The notes under the pieces: model-generated
Databases searched by the model: none
The model's input: only the letters and a program-made list of their open reading frames with translations
Told to the model about the DNA's origin: nothing
Made by a program: the position numbers and the translations under genes
Source of the DNA: Nitrospina sp.
GTDB taxonomy: Bacteria > Nitrospinota > Nitrospinia > Nitrospinales > VA-1
DNA: 64,000 bases
Direction: 5' to 3'
Assembly: GCA_018673915.1 (NCBI GenBank)
Contig: JABHBK010000044.1
Location: 1-64,000 of the forward strand
Shown here: positions 29,173 to 38,861 of the stretch, one piece after another
Position numbering within the stretch: the first letter of the stretch is position 1
Layout of the letters: each line of letters opens with the position of its first letter

Positions 29173-30832
29173 GGGTCACAATTCTCGGGTTGGTTTGAGT
29201 TATTAAACTATGGACGGTGGTCTGAAAGACCGTATCCTGTTTCCAATTCGTATCATCGGGTTCCGGGTGGTCGAGGTTAAAATGCAAACCGCGACTTTCT
29301 TTACGGATCATCGCTCCCTGAATGATCAACTGCGCCGTGATGGCGATGTTTCTCAGTTCCAGAGTGTTTTTAGTAATTTTAAAGTTCCAGTAATATTCCT
29401 GAATTTCTTCCAACAGAAGTTGAATTCTGCGCTCCGCCCGTTTAAGACGTTTGGTGGATCGAACAATGCCGACATAATTCCACATCAATCGGCGGATTTC
29501 GTCCCAGTTGTGTGACACCACGACCGATTCGTCACTGTCTACTGCGCTTCCAGGATCCCATTCCGGAATTCGATGGGCCTGGCTCACCCTCTTACTGCTA
29601 GAATCCTTAAACAAGGCAACCGCCTTCTCCACCGCTCGGTGCGAAAGCACCAGCCCTTCCAAAAGCGAGTTGGAAGCAAGGCGATTTGCACCATGTAAAC
29701 CGGAGAAACACACCTCTCCGCTGGCAAAAAGCCTTTTGATATTTGTCTGACCATTAACGTCCACCACCAGCCCACCACACATATAGTGTGCCGCAGGAAC
29801 AACGGGGACAGGTTCTTTCGACATGTCAAAACCAAACTTCAGACAGGTTTTATAAATATTTGGGAAGCGTTCACGAATGCGATAACCCTCAAGATGTGTT
29901 GCATCCAGCAGGACGTAGTCGTCACCGCTTTTTTTCATTTCGTAGTCGATAGCCCGCGCCACCACATCACGAGGGGCCAGGCAACCTAAGGAATGGTAGT
30001 TCTCCATAAACGTCTCGCCGTTTTGCAGACGCAGGATTCCGCCTTCACCCCTTACTGTTTCCGAAATTAGAAAAGACTTCGCTTTCGGGTGAAAAAGGCA
30101 AGTCGGATGGAACTGGAAAAACTCCATATTGGCGATTTTCGCTCCGGCTCGGTAAGCCACCGCAATGCCATCACCGGTCGCCGTATCTGGATTGGATGTA
30201 TAGAGATAAACTTTGCCTGCACCGCCCGTCGCCATGAGAATGACCCGGCCTTCAATCGTCTCCACCTTTTGGGTCTGGTGATCCAGGACGTACAATCCTA
30301 ACGCCTCGTCCTTATCGCTTCCTGGCTGAATATTCTCCTCAAGACGAGCCCGAGTGATAAGGTCAATAGCCATATGATGTTCAAAAATTTCTATATTATC
30401 TTGAGCATGGACTGCTTCAATGAGAGTGCGTTCAATTTCCCAGCCAGTGAGGTCGTTCGCATGCAGAATGCGACGTTTGGAGTGACCTGCTTCTTTTCCT
30501 AAATCAAATTCGGTTCCGCGACCACGACGGTCAAAATTAGCTCCCAGTTCGATCAACTCGCGCACTCTTGCAGGACCCTCCCCGCAGGCGATGCGCACAA
30601 AATCTTCATGGCAGAGTCCGCGCCCGGTTTCCATCGTGTCCTTGACATGCAAATCGAATGAATCGTCCTCTGCCATCACCGAGGCGATACCGCCCTGGGC
30701 ATATTTGGTAGCCGATTCTTCCAAAGCATCCTTGGTGATAATACCGACCGAGCCAAATTTGCAAACCTTCAGCGCAAAAGTCAGCCCTGCCACACCAGAG
30801 CCAATAACAATGAAATCCTTTTCAATAGACAT
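29165..30832 (-). CDS. nadB: L-aspartate oxidase
   Basis: 'FIVIGSGVAGLTFALK', 'KYAQGGIASV', 'EFFQFHPTCLFHP', 'AAHYMCGGLVVD', 'ANRLASNSLLEGLVLS'. Confidence 0.95.
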   Translation of the reverse strand: MSIEKDFIVIGSGVAGLTFALKVCKFGSVGIITKDALEESATKYAQGGIASVMAEDDSFDLHVKDTMETGRGLCHEDFVRIACGEGPARVRELIELGANFDRRGRGTEFDLGKEAGHSKRRILHANDLTGWEIERTLIEAVHAQDNIEIFEHHMAIDLITRARLEENIQPGSDKDEALGLYVLDHQTQKVETIEGRVILMATGGAGKVYLYTSNPDTATGDGIAVAYRAGAKIANMEFFQFHPTCLFHPKAKSFLISETVRGEGGILRLQNGETFMENYHSLGCLAPRDVVARAIDYEMKKSGDDYVLLDATHLEGYRIRERFPNIYKTCLKFGFDMSKEPVPVVPAAHYMCGGLVVDVNGQTNIKRLFASGEVCFSGLHGANRLASNSLLEGLVLSHRAVEKAVALFKDSSSKRVSQAHRIPEWDPGSAVDSDESVVVSHNWDEIRRLMWNYVGIVRSTKRLKRAERRIQLLLEEIQEYYWNFKITKNTLELRNIAITAQLIIQGAMIRKESRGLHFNLDHPEPDDTNWKQDTVFQTTVHSLITQTNPRIVTHE

Positions 30833-30958
30833 GCCTAGATTATATCGAATTACTCCTTTAATTTCAAATAGATAATAATCTCCCTTCTAAGAGAGAAGCC
30901 CTTAAATGACCTAGTGATTCTTCCTTTTGGGTTTTACTTTGTGTCTCGCGGTGACGGA

Positions 30959-31894
30959 CTAGGAAAGTTTCATTTCAGGGCCAAGCGGGATGAGACCTTC
31001 GGAATACTGTTCGCCAAACTCCGGGAACAGGTCGGGGTGGGTGCAATGGGCAAGGATTTCCAGCGAGTCCAGAATACGCGGACCGGGGCGATTGAAGTAG
31101 GAGTTTCCATCCACCAGATAAAACCGCGTGCCTAAACGAGTTTGCCATTTCTTCCAGGGAAGTTGTGCTTTCAATTGTTCCAGTTCTTTTACTGTCTGGT
31201 CCAGTTTATAGCCGCAGGGTTTTACCACCACCACGTCAGGCTCTATCTTTTCCAGATCTTCACGGCTGACTACCGGCGCAGGCTCCCCGCTCTCTGCAAT
31301 GCATACCTGTCCCCCGGCAATATGGATCATTTCGGGAAGCCACATACCACCAACATAAATTGGGTCGATCCATTCTATCGTCAACACCTTCGGCCTTTGT
31401 TGGGCCCAATCGGCAAGACGCTCACGTACGGCTTGGATCCGCATATCAACTTCTTCCTGAAACGCATGCCCGTTGTGTTTGACTCCTAGTTTCTCAGCGG
31501 TGCTGAGAACATCGTTCCAGATATCTCCCAGCCTTTTGGGTCTGAGAGAAATTATTTTGCAATCCAACAATTCCCGGCAGGCTTCTTCCACTTGCGAGAA
31601 GGAAACGGCACAGACATCGCACAAGTCCTGCGTCACGATAAAATCCGGTTTTAAGGATTTCAACAACTCCACATCGAGGTCATATACCGACACCGCGTTT
31701 TTCATTACTTCGAGAACGGAATTATGAATCCCCCTGCTATCAAGCTTGGAGTTGGCACGGGTGGACGTAAGACGGGGAAGAGATTGAACCTTCTCCGGGT
31801 AATCGCATTCATGCGACACCCCCACCAGATTTTTCTCCAACCCGAGTTTCACCAGAATTTCTGTTGCCGAAGGCAGTAAGCTAACCAGTTTCAT
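30959..31894 (-). CDS. cobalamin-binding BtuF-like protein without a signal peptide
   Basis: 'MKLVSLLPSATEILVKLGLEKNLVGVSHECDYP', 'VTQDLCDVC', 'WIDPIYVGGMWLPEMIHIAGG', 'NRPGPRILDSLEILA'. Confidence 0.8.
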   Translation of the reverse strand: MKLVSLLPSATEILVKLGLEKNLVGVSHECDYPEKVQSLPRLTSTRANSKLDSRGIHNSVLEVMKNAVSVYDLDVELLKSLKPDFIVTQDLCDVCAVSFSQVEEACRELLDCKIISLRPKRLGDIWNDVLSTAEKLGVKHNGHAFQEEVDMRIQAVRERLADWAQQRPKVLTIEWIDPIYVGGMWLPEMIHIAGGQVCIAESGEPAPVVSREDLEKIEPDVVVVKPCGYKLDQTVKELEQLKAQLPWKKWQTRLGTRFYLVDGNSYFNRPGPRILDSLEILAHCTHPDLFPEFGEQYSEGLIPLGPEMKLS

Positions 31895-34211
31895 AGGTTC
31901 TTCTTAATGGTTTGAAAAATAAAATTAGTAACAAAATAAATGCTACGCCACTGATGGAGGCACCCATTCTTAATCCTAACGGCTCATAAAAAAACTCTAC
32001 ACTATGATTCCCCGGCCCTAATTTTACCCCTCGATAAAAATGATTCGCCTGGTAAATTCGTTGCGGTTTTTCGTCGACCTCCACCTTCCAACCGGGAAAC
32101 CAGGTATCAAGCAAAACCAGAAACCCTTCTTCGTTTTGTTTGGTTTTAATCTTGACTCGGTTCGGGCTATATTCGATCTCCTCAATCTGACCAGAGAACT
32201 GCTTGCCTGCTTTCATTTCGACGGACTCTGTCAACAGGACTTGCTTAAGCGGATCGAATGCCGGGTCGTAATAAGTATTAAACCAATTCGATTCCAACAC
32301 CTGCCGGGATTCTCCGACCAAAAATGCGCGCGGCAGGGCATCTTCAAACACTTTCACTTTTTTAATTCCTCTTGGATACTGGGCAGAAGGCAACTGCTCG
32401 AAGTCTTCTGTTACCCAATATTTCACATTACTGCGTTTCAAAATTGTCTTTTTTATCGGGATATCAGATGATAGAAACAAGTGGTACCAGAGCAGGCTCT
32501 GATTCAGCTTCAGGGTGGCCTCTCCCTCGGCATAAGCTAAACCATAAATCGCCCCAAGGTTTGGATAGACTTGATCCCGCGTGGCCAGCTGGACACTCAG
32601 CAGATTAAAAAGAGGTTGATCGGACTGGGAAGAGGGTGTCTTCGATTCACTTTCGGGCGGATTGGAAGCAACCTTTTTTTTTCCCGGCTTATCCATCAGC
32701 ATTCCACTATAAACACGGAAAGAATCGGCCGTTCCCCCCAGGCGTTTGGCCAGCGGCGGAGGATCGGTATAAAACTCCCGGTCAATCAGAGGTATTAGCA
32801 TGGAGTTTTTCCCCATCAGGTCCAGCACCATCAAAAGCAAAAGAAGGCTAAAGAATCCCGACCGGTTCACCTTTTTTAAATGCAGGGCAAAAATGCCGAC
32901 TGCCAGGAGCAATAAGATCATCAGGCTCTCTAGTCCAGCCCGGTTGGCATCTATTCCAAACATTAACCCGACTCCGGCCGTAGTTACAAATAGGGCAAGC
33001 AGGAGTTTTTTCATTTCCCTTTTCTCATGAGGGATCGCTTTGACAAACCTATCGAGAGACCATGCAGACAAGAACACCATCGCAAAAGCGCAAAAGAAAA
33101 AGAATTTTTGCGGGTAGCGGAACATGCTGAACACAGGAACCCAATCATAAAACAAGAAGTAGATAGGATTGGAATCGCCCAAAGCAAAAAACACTCCCGC
33201 CCCAAAAACCATTAGCCAAAATCGGATAACTTTTTGCTCCCTACTGACCAATAAACAAGCGAACAAAATAAACATTGGGACAATGCCCATATAAATGCTT
33301 TGCACGAAATAATCCATTCCGCCGCCATCCTGTTCTAGAAAATGTGTGAAGTTCTCGGGCAGGAAAAGCCCAAGCAAAGCACTTGGCTCCAATGCCCAGA
33401 TGGTGCTTGCGGAGTAAGCTATGCCGGCACTGCGTCCTGTCTCTTTTAACAAATAATAGGTGGGTATCCATTGCAAAGCAGAAAGAGCCAGTGCTAGCCC
33501 CACCAATGCAAGTATAGCTAGAGTTTTATGTTTGAATCCTTTTAACCTCTCCTCATCTTTCGCCAGACAGAGCGAATGAGCATAAACCAGTAAGACAGAA
33601 AAAATCGCGTTTTCCGGCCCACCCCCTAACACCTGAAAAACCAGGAAAGCCACCGCACCACAGAAATATTTCATCCGGGCTTCAGCCATAAATTTCTGCC
33701 ACACCATAAGAATTAACGGAAACCATATGGCTGACTGAAACTGGTTATAGACCGAGGCCAGTGATAAAAAATATCCTCCCAGCAGAGCAGTCAGCGATGC
33801 ACAAAGAGACGCGGGAATAGATCTTTCCCAGTACCGACACAGGGCATATACCGATGTCATCAGAACTACATGGTGGAACAGAAAGTAAGTATTGAAGGCG
33901 AATGAAAAATCTTTCAATAAAAATAATAACGAAGGAGGATAGAATACTCCCGGATGCATCAAGGACATTAAAGGAATACCCTGCAATAGATTGGGGTACC
34001 AGTAGGGCCATTCTCCTTCCGCCCATACTCGGGCGAGGGCTAATTTCATGGGGTAGGCAAAATGATGGATGTCCCGAAAAAAGAAAGTCTTCCCTTCAAA
34101 CAGGACCGGGTAGAAAAACAGGGTAAAGACAAACAGGAGAAAACAGGTTGGCAACAAGGGCATCCCATAACGAGACAGGATGTTATTCTTCAATTTGTAT
34201 TCCCGAAACAA
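31881..34211 (-). CDS. YfhO-family multi-pass membrane protein (GT-C fold glycosyltransferase-like)
   Basis: Many TM helices, 'PNLLQGIPLMSLMHPGVFYP', 'FRYPQKFFFFCAFAMVFLSAWSLDRF', C-terminal 'LLDTWFPGWKVEVDEKPQRIYQANHFYRGVKLGPGNHSVEFFYEP'. Confidence 0.85.
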   Translation of the reverse strand: MFREYKLKNNILSRYGMPLLPTCFLLFVFTLFFYPVLFEGKTFFFRDIHHFAYPMKLALARVWAEGEWPYWYPNLLQGIPLMSLMHPGVFYPPSLLFLLKDFSFAFNTYFLFHHVVLMTSVYALCRYWERSIPASLCASLTALLGGYFLSLASVYNQFQSAIWFPLILMVWQKFMAEARMKYFCGAVAFLVFQVLGGGPENAIFSVLLVYAHSLCLAKDEERLKGFKHKTLAILALVGLALALSALQWIPTYYLLKETGRSAGIAYSASTIWALEPSALLGLFLPENFTHFLEQDGGGMDYFVQSIYMGIVPMFILFACLLVSREQKVIRFWLMVFGAGVFFALGDSNPIYFLFYDWVPVFSMFRYPQKFFFFCAFAMVFLSAWSLDRFVKAIPHEKREMKKLLLALFVTTAGVGLMFGIDANRAGLESLMILLLLAVGIFALHLKKVNRSGFFSLLLLLMVLDLMGKNSMLIPLIDREFYTDPPPLAKRLGGTADSFRVYSGMLMDKPGKKKVASNPPESESKTPSSQSDQPLFNLLSVQLATRDQVYPNLGAIYGLAYAEGEATLKLNQSLLWYHLFLSSDIPIKKTILKRSNVKYWVTEDFEQLPSAQYPRGIKKVKVFEDALPRAFLVGESRQVLESNWFNTYYDPAFDPLKQVLLTESVEMKAGKQFSGQIEEIEYSPNRVKIKTKQNEEGFLVLLDTWFPGWKVEVDEKPQRIYQANHFYRGVKLGPGNHSVEFFYEPLGLRMGASISGVAFILLLILFFKPLRRTYETG

Positions 34212-34227
34212 AAAAAACCATTCTCAT

Positions 34228-35178
34228 TCAACCTTTGAGATGCTTGTTGTTTTCCATATCAAACCACATGGCAAAAAGTAAAAACTGCAAGCCGGACATC
34301 ACCAGAAAAACCGAGAACAACGCACTAGTGGTTGAAACCGGTCCCGAAAAAATTCGGTACAGGAAAAGATAAAACCCCGTAAACGCACCGGCGGGAAAAG
34401 CGATCAAGCCCAGGGTGTAGAAAAATACCAGCGGATGAAAATCGCGGATCACGTATTTCTCAACAAGCCTGCGAAAAAAACAGTTGACCAATAATCTTGA
34501 GATGGTGATGACCACACGCGAAATGCGTATTTCGGAAACCTCTCCTATATTGTAAACAGGGCGAACCGGAACATCGCGCACAGAACAATCTACAATATTC
34601 AGCTTAACCAACAAGTCATTGGGCATGCCATATCGGGGATAGATGTTTTCCAGATCCACCAACTCCATCGCCCTTTTTGATATCGCGGTGTACCCGCATT
34701 GAGTGTCCGCCACATGCCAGTAGCCACTGGCAATCTTAGTTAGCAAAGATAAAATACTGTTACCGATATACCGGTGACGGGGAATGATGTCCCAGGCTTT
34801 TCCCTGAAACAGGCGGTTACCCTTGGCATAGTCCACCCCTTCCAGGGCCACAGGTCGTATGAGATTTTCAAGGTCTGCCGGATCCATTTGAGCGTCCCCA
34901 GCCATGACCACCGCAATATCGACATCATTTTCCAAGCTCGCTTTATAGCCGGTGCAAATCGCCGCTCCCACCCCTTGGTTTTTGTCATGGCGAATCAAAA
35001 CAATTCGAGAATCGGCTTCCATTCTTTCATGCACTTTATCTGATGTGGCATCCTGGCTATGATCATCGATAACAAAAATATGATCGATCCAGTCAGGAAG
35101 AGTCTGGAGCATCTTCTGAATCAATTTTTGCTCATTATGAGCGGGAACCACTACTGAAATCACTTTATCTTTATGCAT
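34228..35178 (-). CDS. glycosyltransferase family 2, polyprenyl-phosphate glycosyltransferase-like with C-terminal TM helices
   Basis: 'VISVVVPAHNEQKLIQKML', 'VIDDHSQDAT', 'VVMAGDAQMDP', 'ADTQCGYTAISKRAM', two or more C-terminal TM segments. Confidence 0.9.
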   Translation of the reverse strand: MHKDKVISVVVPAHNEQKLIQKMLQTLPDWIDHIFVIDDHSQDATSDKVHERMEADSRIVLIRHDKNQGVGAAICTGYKASLENDVDIAVVMAGDAQMDPADLENLIRPVALEGVDYAKGNRLFQGKAWDIIPRHRYIGNSILSLLTKIASGYWHVADTQCGYTAISKRAMELVDLENIYPRYGMPNDLLVKLNIVDCSVRDVPVRPVYNIGEVSEIRISRVVITISRLLVNCFFRRLVEKYVIRDFHPLVFFYTLGLIAFPAGAFTGFYLFLYRIFSGPVSTTSALFSVFLVMSGLQFLLFAMWFDMENNKHLKG

Positions 35179-35189
35179 TTTTGGCTCCC

Positions 35190-37393
35190 TTAAAAAGACC
35201 CCAGTTGTTGAAGTCGTTCTCGTACCTGCTTTAATTCTCCAAGCGTTGCAACCCTTGCCTGCGCCTCCACTAAAGACCGCTTAGCTTTTTCCGGGTTCCC
35301 CAAAGCTATCCAGATATCTGCCGATTCAAAATAAGGGCGAAATGCTTCTTGTTTTTTTTCCGCAGCGATCCTAAAAGAATTGAGGGATTTTTCCCACTCA
35401 CCTTCTTTACTTAGCAAGAGTCCTTCTGCTAAATAAGTTTCAAAATTTTCAGGAAAAAATTTTCTCATTGTTTTCAGTTTCGTCCGGGCCTCTTCCAGTT
35501 TTCCATCCAAGGTCAAGTTATCCACTACTTTTAAATACCAGTCAACTCCACCCTGGCCGAGGAACTCACGCATAACTATGAGAACTTCCATCTCCTCCTT
35601 ATAGTAGCCTGCCGAATGAAAATATGCGGCAAAAGAAGGGATAAAATAGGAAACCTTTAGGATCCACCTGGATTCATTCTGAATGCCAGGCACAGCCAGT
35701 TCTTCTTCCAGCCATTGCTTAAATTCCCCAAATCCTTTACCAGGATTTATGGGTTTGCTCACAGGATTTTCATCTTGAGGGCGGTAGCGCAGTAATAGGT
35801 TCTTGTCTGGGACTAACCTTTCTGCCAAGGAAAACTCGCGCAGAAAAGACAAGTTTTGTTCGATCAGCAAAGGCCGTTCCCTGGCATTTTGGTCGAAAAA
35901 CTCGGTCATATATAAATACGATTCTTCTCGGGAACCAAATCGATGGCTTTCCGGGCTCGGTAGTTTGAGATCAGGGTACCTTTTTTGTGTCATATAAAAA
36001 GGAGGATAGGAATCCAGGAAATCCCAGGCTTTCATAAAAGTGACATCATCCCTGAGTCTCATCACATCCTGATGATAAGCCGAATTGAACCAGGAAATTC
36101 CCGCCACAAAAATACTGTTATCGTCCAACGAAAGAATCATGCGTTGCAATAATGACTGAGCAAAATAATTTCCAGAACGGTCGACTTTGCCGTAGTTGGC
36201 GGAAGACAGCCACACCACGAATCCCACAAGAACGAGAGTAACTAATACTTGTTGGTTGCCTGCCCGCCGAGACTCCTTTTGTGTATTTGGGGAATTGCTT
36301 GACCCGTTTGCTCTGGCTACCTGGTTAAGCCAGAATAAAAAAGCCGATGTCCACAAACACGCCACAATGTAGGTGGGGAAATAACTCTCCTTTTGCCATC
36401 CCACAAAAAACGATGCATTAACCGCCACAATCAGCAGAAAGAAAAGAAATAATGGGCGATTCGCCTTAAAACAGAGTAGGGCGCCAGCAAAAAACCCGAC
36501 AACAATTACAGGTGTCAGTTGATTATTCAGGTCTTTGGCCAACATTCTTACAACATACAAGGTGTTTACCCCCAGCGAATTCAGACCCCTCCAAATTGTA
36601 TTGGTATTATCCGTTTTTTCTGCCAGCAAATCATCGAAATGGGTTTCCGCATGTTGCCGGTCTGTGATGTGATATATAAATTCCTGAATATTTTCCGGGT
36701 TCCCCCAATCAATGGTGGGTTCAGTAAACGAGCGGATTGGTAAATACAGATAGACCGAAAATCCTATTAAAAAAACCAAACTGGAGACGAGAAGATATTT
36801 AAAACGTGCCTTGCGCTCCCAGGCAAGAAACAACAATACGATGGCAGGTAAATAGAATGCCACGGTTGCATGGTTTCCTGCGCTCAACCCATAAAAAAAA
36901 GCCGCCGCGAAGAGGAAGCGCACATCTTCATTTATATTCCACCGCAGGAGCAAATAAATAATCAAGCAAGTAAAAAAAGAATGCAGGGTATAAACTTCTG
37001 CAACAATTGAGTGATACCAGAAGGGCTCGCTGAAGGCTAGAATCAGAACAGGGAACAACCCTTCAATGATTTTAGATTCTCCTGGTCCATGCAATATTTC
37101 CAAAAATAGATTGGCTGAAAGATAAAGAAAAACCAGGGTGAGACACGCAAAAACCAGCGAAAAAAGATTGACCTTGAATGCTATTGATCCCAGAGGCAAA
37201 AACGTAAAGGCTTTGACCAATAAATTATAGGTAGGAAAACCCGCCGGATGACTTACGCCTAAAGCAAAAGTGGTGTCGATGAATTCCGGGGAATCACGAA
37301 AATCAATGGAAGGAGCAAGAGTACTTAGATAAAAACAGGCGGGAACAAGGATTAAAAAAAAATTGTCCGAATCTTTGAGTGGGATTCTGTCAT
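35190..37393 (-). CDS. DUF2723 family protein (GT-C, O-mannosyltransferase-like) with C-terminal TPRs; reading frame interrupted at a homopolymer near the 5' end
   Basis: The called ORF 35190..37220 begins at TTG, but the in-frame sequence upstream encodes conserved N-terminal residues (...TLAPSIDFRDSPEFIDTTFALGVSHPAGFPTYNLLVKAF); an ATG at 37393 reads MTESHSKIRTIFF then stops at the T9 tract, and joins that frame if one T is added. Confidence 0.75.
37354..37362 (-). repeat. homopolymer tract (A9 on +, T9 on the coding strand) causing an apparent frameshift in the DUF2723 gene
   Basis: attaaaaaaaaattgtcc on the + strand. Confidence 0.85.
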
Positions 37394-37424
37394 CAGGGGT
37401 TTACCGAAATATTTAAAAGAAAAA

Positions 37425-37457
37425 TCCCCACCTCCCGCCTTAGGCGGCAAGTGGGGA
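37425..37457 (-). terminator. rho-independent terminator downstream of pilA
   Basis: tccccac ctc ccgcc tta ggcgg caa gtgggga nested stem followed on the minus strand by TTTTTCTTTT. Confidence 0.8.
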
Positions 37458-37479
37458 ATTCTCATTATAAAAAATCAGA

Positions 37480-37863
37480 CTAGCTTATATTACCAACAGA
37501 ATTCATGGTAAACGTTACACTACTCGCATCCGAGGAGTGAATCGACGTTGCAGCAAAGGTTGATTCTGCTCCATTAGTGATGGCAACGGTAACATTACCT
37601 GAAGCTACCCAACCATAAGAAGCCGCCGAGGCTAGGAGTGTTGTACAAGCACTCGTACCCGCATTATCCGCCCAGTAAGCTTTGCAGGCCAAATATATGT
37701 TATGCAAGTTGCCTTTTGCATCAGATTGATAAGCTCTGTTTTTGTAAGCACTAAATTGAGGAATTGCGATAGCCGCCAAAATGCCGATAATAGCGATAAC
37801 AATCAATAACTCAATAAGTGTGAAACCTTTTTCTCCTTTAACCCGCCTGAACTTAGATAACAT
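37480..37863 (-). CDS. pilA: type IV major pilin-like protein
   Basis: 'GEKGFTLIELLIVIAIIGILAAIAIPQFSAYKNRAYQSDAKGNLHNIYLACKAYW' prepilin signal; GAGGAG upstream favours the second ATG at 37863 over 37869. Confidence 0.93.
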   Translation of the reverse strand: MLSKFRRVKGEKGFTLIELLIVIAIIGILAAIAIPQFSAYKNRAYQSDAKGNLHNIYLACKAYWADNAGTSACTTLLASAASYGWVASGNVTVAITNGAESTFAATSIHSSDASSVTFTMNSVGNIS

Positions 37864-37932
37864 TTTCATCTCCTCATTATGATTAACAAAATAAACTTGG
37901 GATAGACGATATTAATGACTATCCACTATCTA

Positions 37933-37949
37933 GAGCAAAACTCATGCCT
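37933..37949 (-). promoter_or_regulatory. sigma-54 (RpoN) -24/-12 promoter candidate for pilA
   Basis: Minus strand AAGGCATGAGTTTTGCTC: GG and GC dinucleotides separated by exactly 10 nt, TTGC at -12, about 60 nt upstream of the pilA start. Confidence 0.65.
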
Positions 37950-38048
37950 TAAAATAATAATTATGATTATTTATTATAACCTCTTTTGTTTTAATGTGTT
38001 ATAAAAAAAAATTCTCACCGTAGGGATTCAAAATCTTAAATTATTCAT

Positions 38049-38071
38049 AAACTGACAAATATTGTCAGTTT
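38049..38071. promoter_or_regulatory. perfect inverted repeat (10-bp arms) in the pilA-nadD intergenic region
   Basis: aaactgacaa-ata-ttgtcagttt; a third TTGTCA half-site at 38084-38089. Confidence 0.6.
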
Positions 38072-38162
38072 TTATTGCCAAAAATTGTCAATTTGAAGAC
38101 TTTTGCGAAATGTTGCTATTTCATTATATCTTGCGCTATCCAATGGTTTATGAAACGATTTA

Positions 38163-38861
38163 ATGACTATGACTGACGAATTAAAACGTGTAGGTGTGCT
38201 GGGGGGAACATTTGATCCCATTCATAATGGGCATTTGGGCTTGGCCGCCGAGACAATGCAACTATTTGATTTACAAAAAGTTTTGTTTATTCCTGTCAAT
38301 CAGTCTCCCCATAAGCTCCATAATCCGCCCGCCTCTTCGAAACATCGAGTCGCCATGCTTGAACTAGCTCTGGCACAAGAAACCGCTTTTTCCATAGAAT
38401 TGATGGAAATTGAAAAGGGTGGCGTTTCCTATACCATTGACACATTATCCCAGTTAAAGGAAAGACATCCCGATTGGGAGCTTTTCCTGATTCTGGGAGC
38501 CGATGCTTTTATAACAATGGATACTTGGAAAAGCTATGAGGATATATTCAAACTTTGTGATGTGCTGGTTGGCACAAGGCCCGATGTAGAAATAAAACTT
38601 CCTACTAAGCTAGGTAAAATGCTTGGGCTTAAAAATATACCGCTTGAAAAAAATAATAATTCTTTACTTGCAACTTTGAACTCTGCTACAAGGAAAACCA
38701 TACGTTTATACCAAATTCCACCTCAGGATATTTCTTCCAGAGAAATCCGACAGCAGGTACAGGCTGGAAAAGAAATTAAAAAATTGTTGCCCCTTTCAGT
38801 TGATCATTATATTATGAAAAATCAATTATACCGGACTGAGTCCCCTCTAAATTTGGTTTGA
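38163..38861 (+). CDS. nadD: nicotinate-nucleotide adenylyltransferase
   Basis: 'GVLGGTFDPIHNGHLGLA', 'FIPVNQSPHK', 'ISSREIRQQV'. Confidence 0.95.
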   Translation: MTMTDELKRVGVLGGTFDPIHNGHLGLAAETMQLFDLQKVLFIPVNQSPHKLHNPPASSKHRVAMLELALAQETAFSIELMEIEKGGVSYTIDTLSQLKERHPDWELFLILGADAFITMDTWKSYEDIFKLCDVLVGTRPDVEIKLPTKLGKMLGLKNIPLEKNNNSLLATLNSATRKTIRLYQIPPQDISSREIRQQVQAGKEIKKLLPLSVDHYIMKNQLYRTESPLNLV

